Assembly: GCF_019317285.1 (NCBI RefSeq)
Contig: NZ_CP079218.1
Span: forward strand, 2,914,001 to 2,978,000
Reading direction: 5' to 3'
Length of the DNA stretch: 64,000 nucleotides
DNA from: Pedobacter sp. D749
GTDB lineage: Bacteria > Bacteroidota > Bacteroidia > Sphingobacteriales > Sphingobacteriaceae
Each line of letters opens with the position of its first letter. The first letter of the stretch is position 1. This document shows positions 62,942 through 64,000 of the stretch, in pieces. Both the position numbers and the translations under genes were made by a program. The notes under the pieces are model-generated. The model was not told the DNA's origin and searched no databases. It was given only the letters and a program-made list of their open reading frames with translations.

Positions 62942-63523
62942 TTACCGATTGCCTTTTTTAAGAAGCGCGCTTTTTATACGGCTTAAGTGTACACGTGTTA
63001 CCCCCAGATAAGAGGCAATATAGTGTTGAGGAACACGCTGTACAATATGAGGCCTTTCCTGTAAGAGCTTTTGATAACGTTCTTCGGGCGTATCTCTGAT
63101 GAAGGATACAAATTCATTCATATAATGCATCTGCCTCTCAGCCAGAATATTTAAGATAATATCCGCAAATCCTGGCACTTCATACAGCTCAGTCATCAAG
63201 GCTTTTATTTTTGTTTTATGCAGCAAATAAATAACCGAAGGCTCGATCGTTTCGATGGTGAACAGGCTGGGTGTATTTTTCAGAAAACTTTCCAAAGAAG
63301 TTAAGCCTTCTTTTTCAAAGAAAAACTGAACAGTTTTATCATCTCCCTGTTTATTTAACGCGGCACGTACACAACCTTTTTCTACATAAAAATAATGATT
63401 CGATATTTTACCCTCTTCCAATAAGATGGTTTTCGCAGGAACCTCAATGCGTTCCTGAAATTCCAGATATTTATCCCAATAAGGATTTAACTGAGGAAAT
63501 TTATCTTTAAAATGGAAAAGCAT
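62942..63523 (-). CDS. Crp/Fnr-like transcription regulator
   Basis: A 193-residue protein with an N-terminal cyclic-nucleotide-binding-like domain (EVPAKTILLEEGKISNHYFYVE, GCVRAALNKQGDDKTVQFFFE) and a C-terminal winged HTH (QHYIASYLGVTRVHLSRIKSAL). The usual cAMP-binding residues are not evident. It is upstream of, and probably co-transcribed with, the MDR reductase gene, a pairing often seen for redox-stress regulators. It is divergent from the ABC transporter gene. Confidence 0.9.
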   Translation of the reverse strand: MLFHFKDKFPQLNPYWDKYLEFQERIEVPAKTILLEEGKISNHYFYVEKGCVRAALNKQGDDKTVQFFFEKEGLTSLESFLKNTPSLFTIETIEPSVIYLLHKTKIKALMTELYEVPGFADIILNILAERQMHYMNEFVSFIRDTPEERYQKLLQERPHIVQRVPQHYIASYLGVTRVHLSRIKSALLKKGNR

Positions 63524-63652
63524 CTGTTAGGTGTTCTTACAAATTTAATTTATTCCGGAGAGAAAACAGTATCCTAAAGCTGATCTTACTGAAACTATTG
63601 TAAGCCATTAGCGTTTATTAATTGCCCAACCCTATCTGTATTCCTGCTAAAG

Positions 63653-64000
63653 ATGAAAATACTTTTAAAATACTTGAGGCCGCACCGGAATCTCATTATA
63701 CTATCGCTGTTACTGGCCGCTGCAGCACAGCTTTTAAGCCTGCTCGATCCCATTATCTTTGGAAAGATTATAGACGATTATTCTACCAACAAACATCATT
63801 TAAGCGAACACCAACTTATTAGTGAAGTTTTCTACTGGCTGCTCATTGCGCTAGCCATTGCATTGGTGGCCAGGCTTTGCCGCTCCATACAGGAATTTAC
63901 GACCAGGAAGGCTGTGGCTCGTTTTGGCATGAATATTTTTAATGATGGCCTCAAACAAACGCTCCGCCTCTCGTTTCAGGAATTTGAAGAAAGCCGCAGC
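63653..64000 (+). CDS. ABC exporter (permease part), cut by window end
   Basis: An ATG at 63653 opens a frame that runs to the window end, giving 116 residues: MKILLKYLRPHRNLIILSLL, LLSLLDPIIFGKIIDDY, LLIALAIALVARLCRSIQEF. This is the first part of a type I ABC exporter transmembrane domain; the ATPase half lies outside the window. The usual amphipathic start and two-helix hairpin are present. Transported substrate is unknown. Confidence 0.85.
   Translation, partial: MKILLKYLRPHRNLIILSLLLAAAAQLLSLLDPIIFGKIIDDYSTNKHHLSEHQLISEVFYWLLIALAIALVARLCRSIQEFTTRKAVARFGMNIFNDGLKQTLRLSFQEFEESRS

Noticed and set aside
1..64000. CRISPR array
   Set aside because: No series of regularly spaced identical repeats was seen; the repeats present are few, palindromic and irregular in spacing.

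Overview
The window looks like chromosomal DNA from a Bacteroidota member, most likely a Sphingobacteriaceae genome of the Pedobacter type. The signs are low GC, starts without Shine-Dalgarno sequences, the Bacteroidota -7 element TAnnTTTG, a SusC/SusD pair, DUF6520, LytTR regulators, an E1 alpha/beta fusion, and several families of short dispersed palindromic repeats. No rRNA, prophage or CRISPR array was seen.

Layout. 1-6.8 kb: secreted or scattered enzymes (erythromycin-esterase-like, S41 peptidase, serine hydrolase, GNAT) and a lipoprotein. 6.87-10.94 kb: a compact accessory island. It holds a McrB-like AAA+ NTPase, a McrC/LlaJI-like PD-(D/E)XK nuclease subunit, and a protein pairing a helical N-terminus with a nucleoside-phosphorylase-fold domain. 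A 15-bp direct repeat flanks it, a transposase relic lies beside it, and a CAT-anticodon tRNA follows. This is the best candidate for an undescribed (antiphage) system. 11.3-14.8 kb: a PIF1-like helicase with an HRDC-like tail and a YegD-like Hsp70. 14.8-16.1 kb: a repeat-rich, gene-poor stretch. 16.1-26 kb: AraC regulator, two cold-shock-like proteins, a large sugar dehydrogenase/cytochrome c fusion, HAD, Mpo1-like, proline dehydrogenase, S4-aroB-fatty acid hydroxylase. 26.1-27.4 kb: an intact IS3-family element with a 3-bp target duplication. 27.4-28.4 kb: more repeats.

28.47-33.4 kb: an aromatic amino acid operon (pheA, DAHP synthase/chorismate mutase, aroA, aroC). It is preceded by a promoter, a 20-residue Tyr/Phe-rich leader peptide and an intrinsic terminator with an overlapping antiterminator, which is a textbook attenuator. 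34-42 kb: a LytTR regulator convergent with a TPR histidine kinase, a fused 2-oxoacid dehydrogenase E1, a DUF1573 protein and an aminotransferase.

42.5-52.7 kb: an apparent cassette of an RteC-like protein, an RNA-polymerase alpha-CTD-like mini-protein, a Crp-like regulator, a MauE/DoxX-like membrane protein, a small DUF6520 protein with two cysteines, and convergently a small protein, TlpA-like thioredoxin, SusC and SusD. It could be a system in which a secreted disulfide-bearing peptide and a TonB-dependent transporter act together. 53.5-55.6 kb: a LytTR/LytS-type two-component pair. 56-58.4 kb: a PAP2 phosphatase abutting a GT39 glycosyltransferase. 58.5-64 kb: alpha/beta hydrolase, Gfo/Idh/MocA oxidoreductase, a second copy of the repeat element from 14.8 kb, a Crp-like regulator with a medium-chain reductase, and the start of an ABC exporter cut by the window end.
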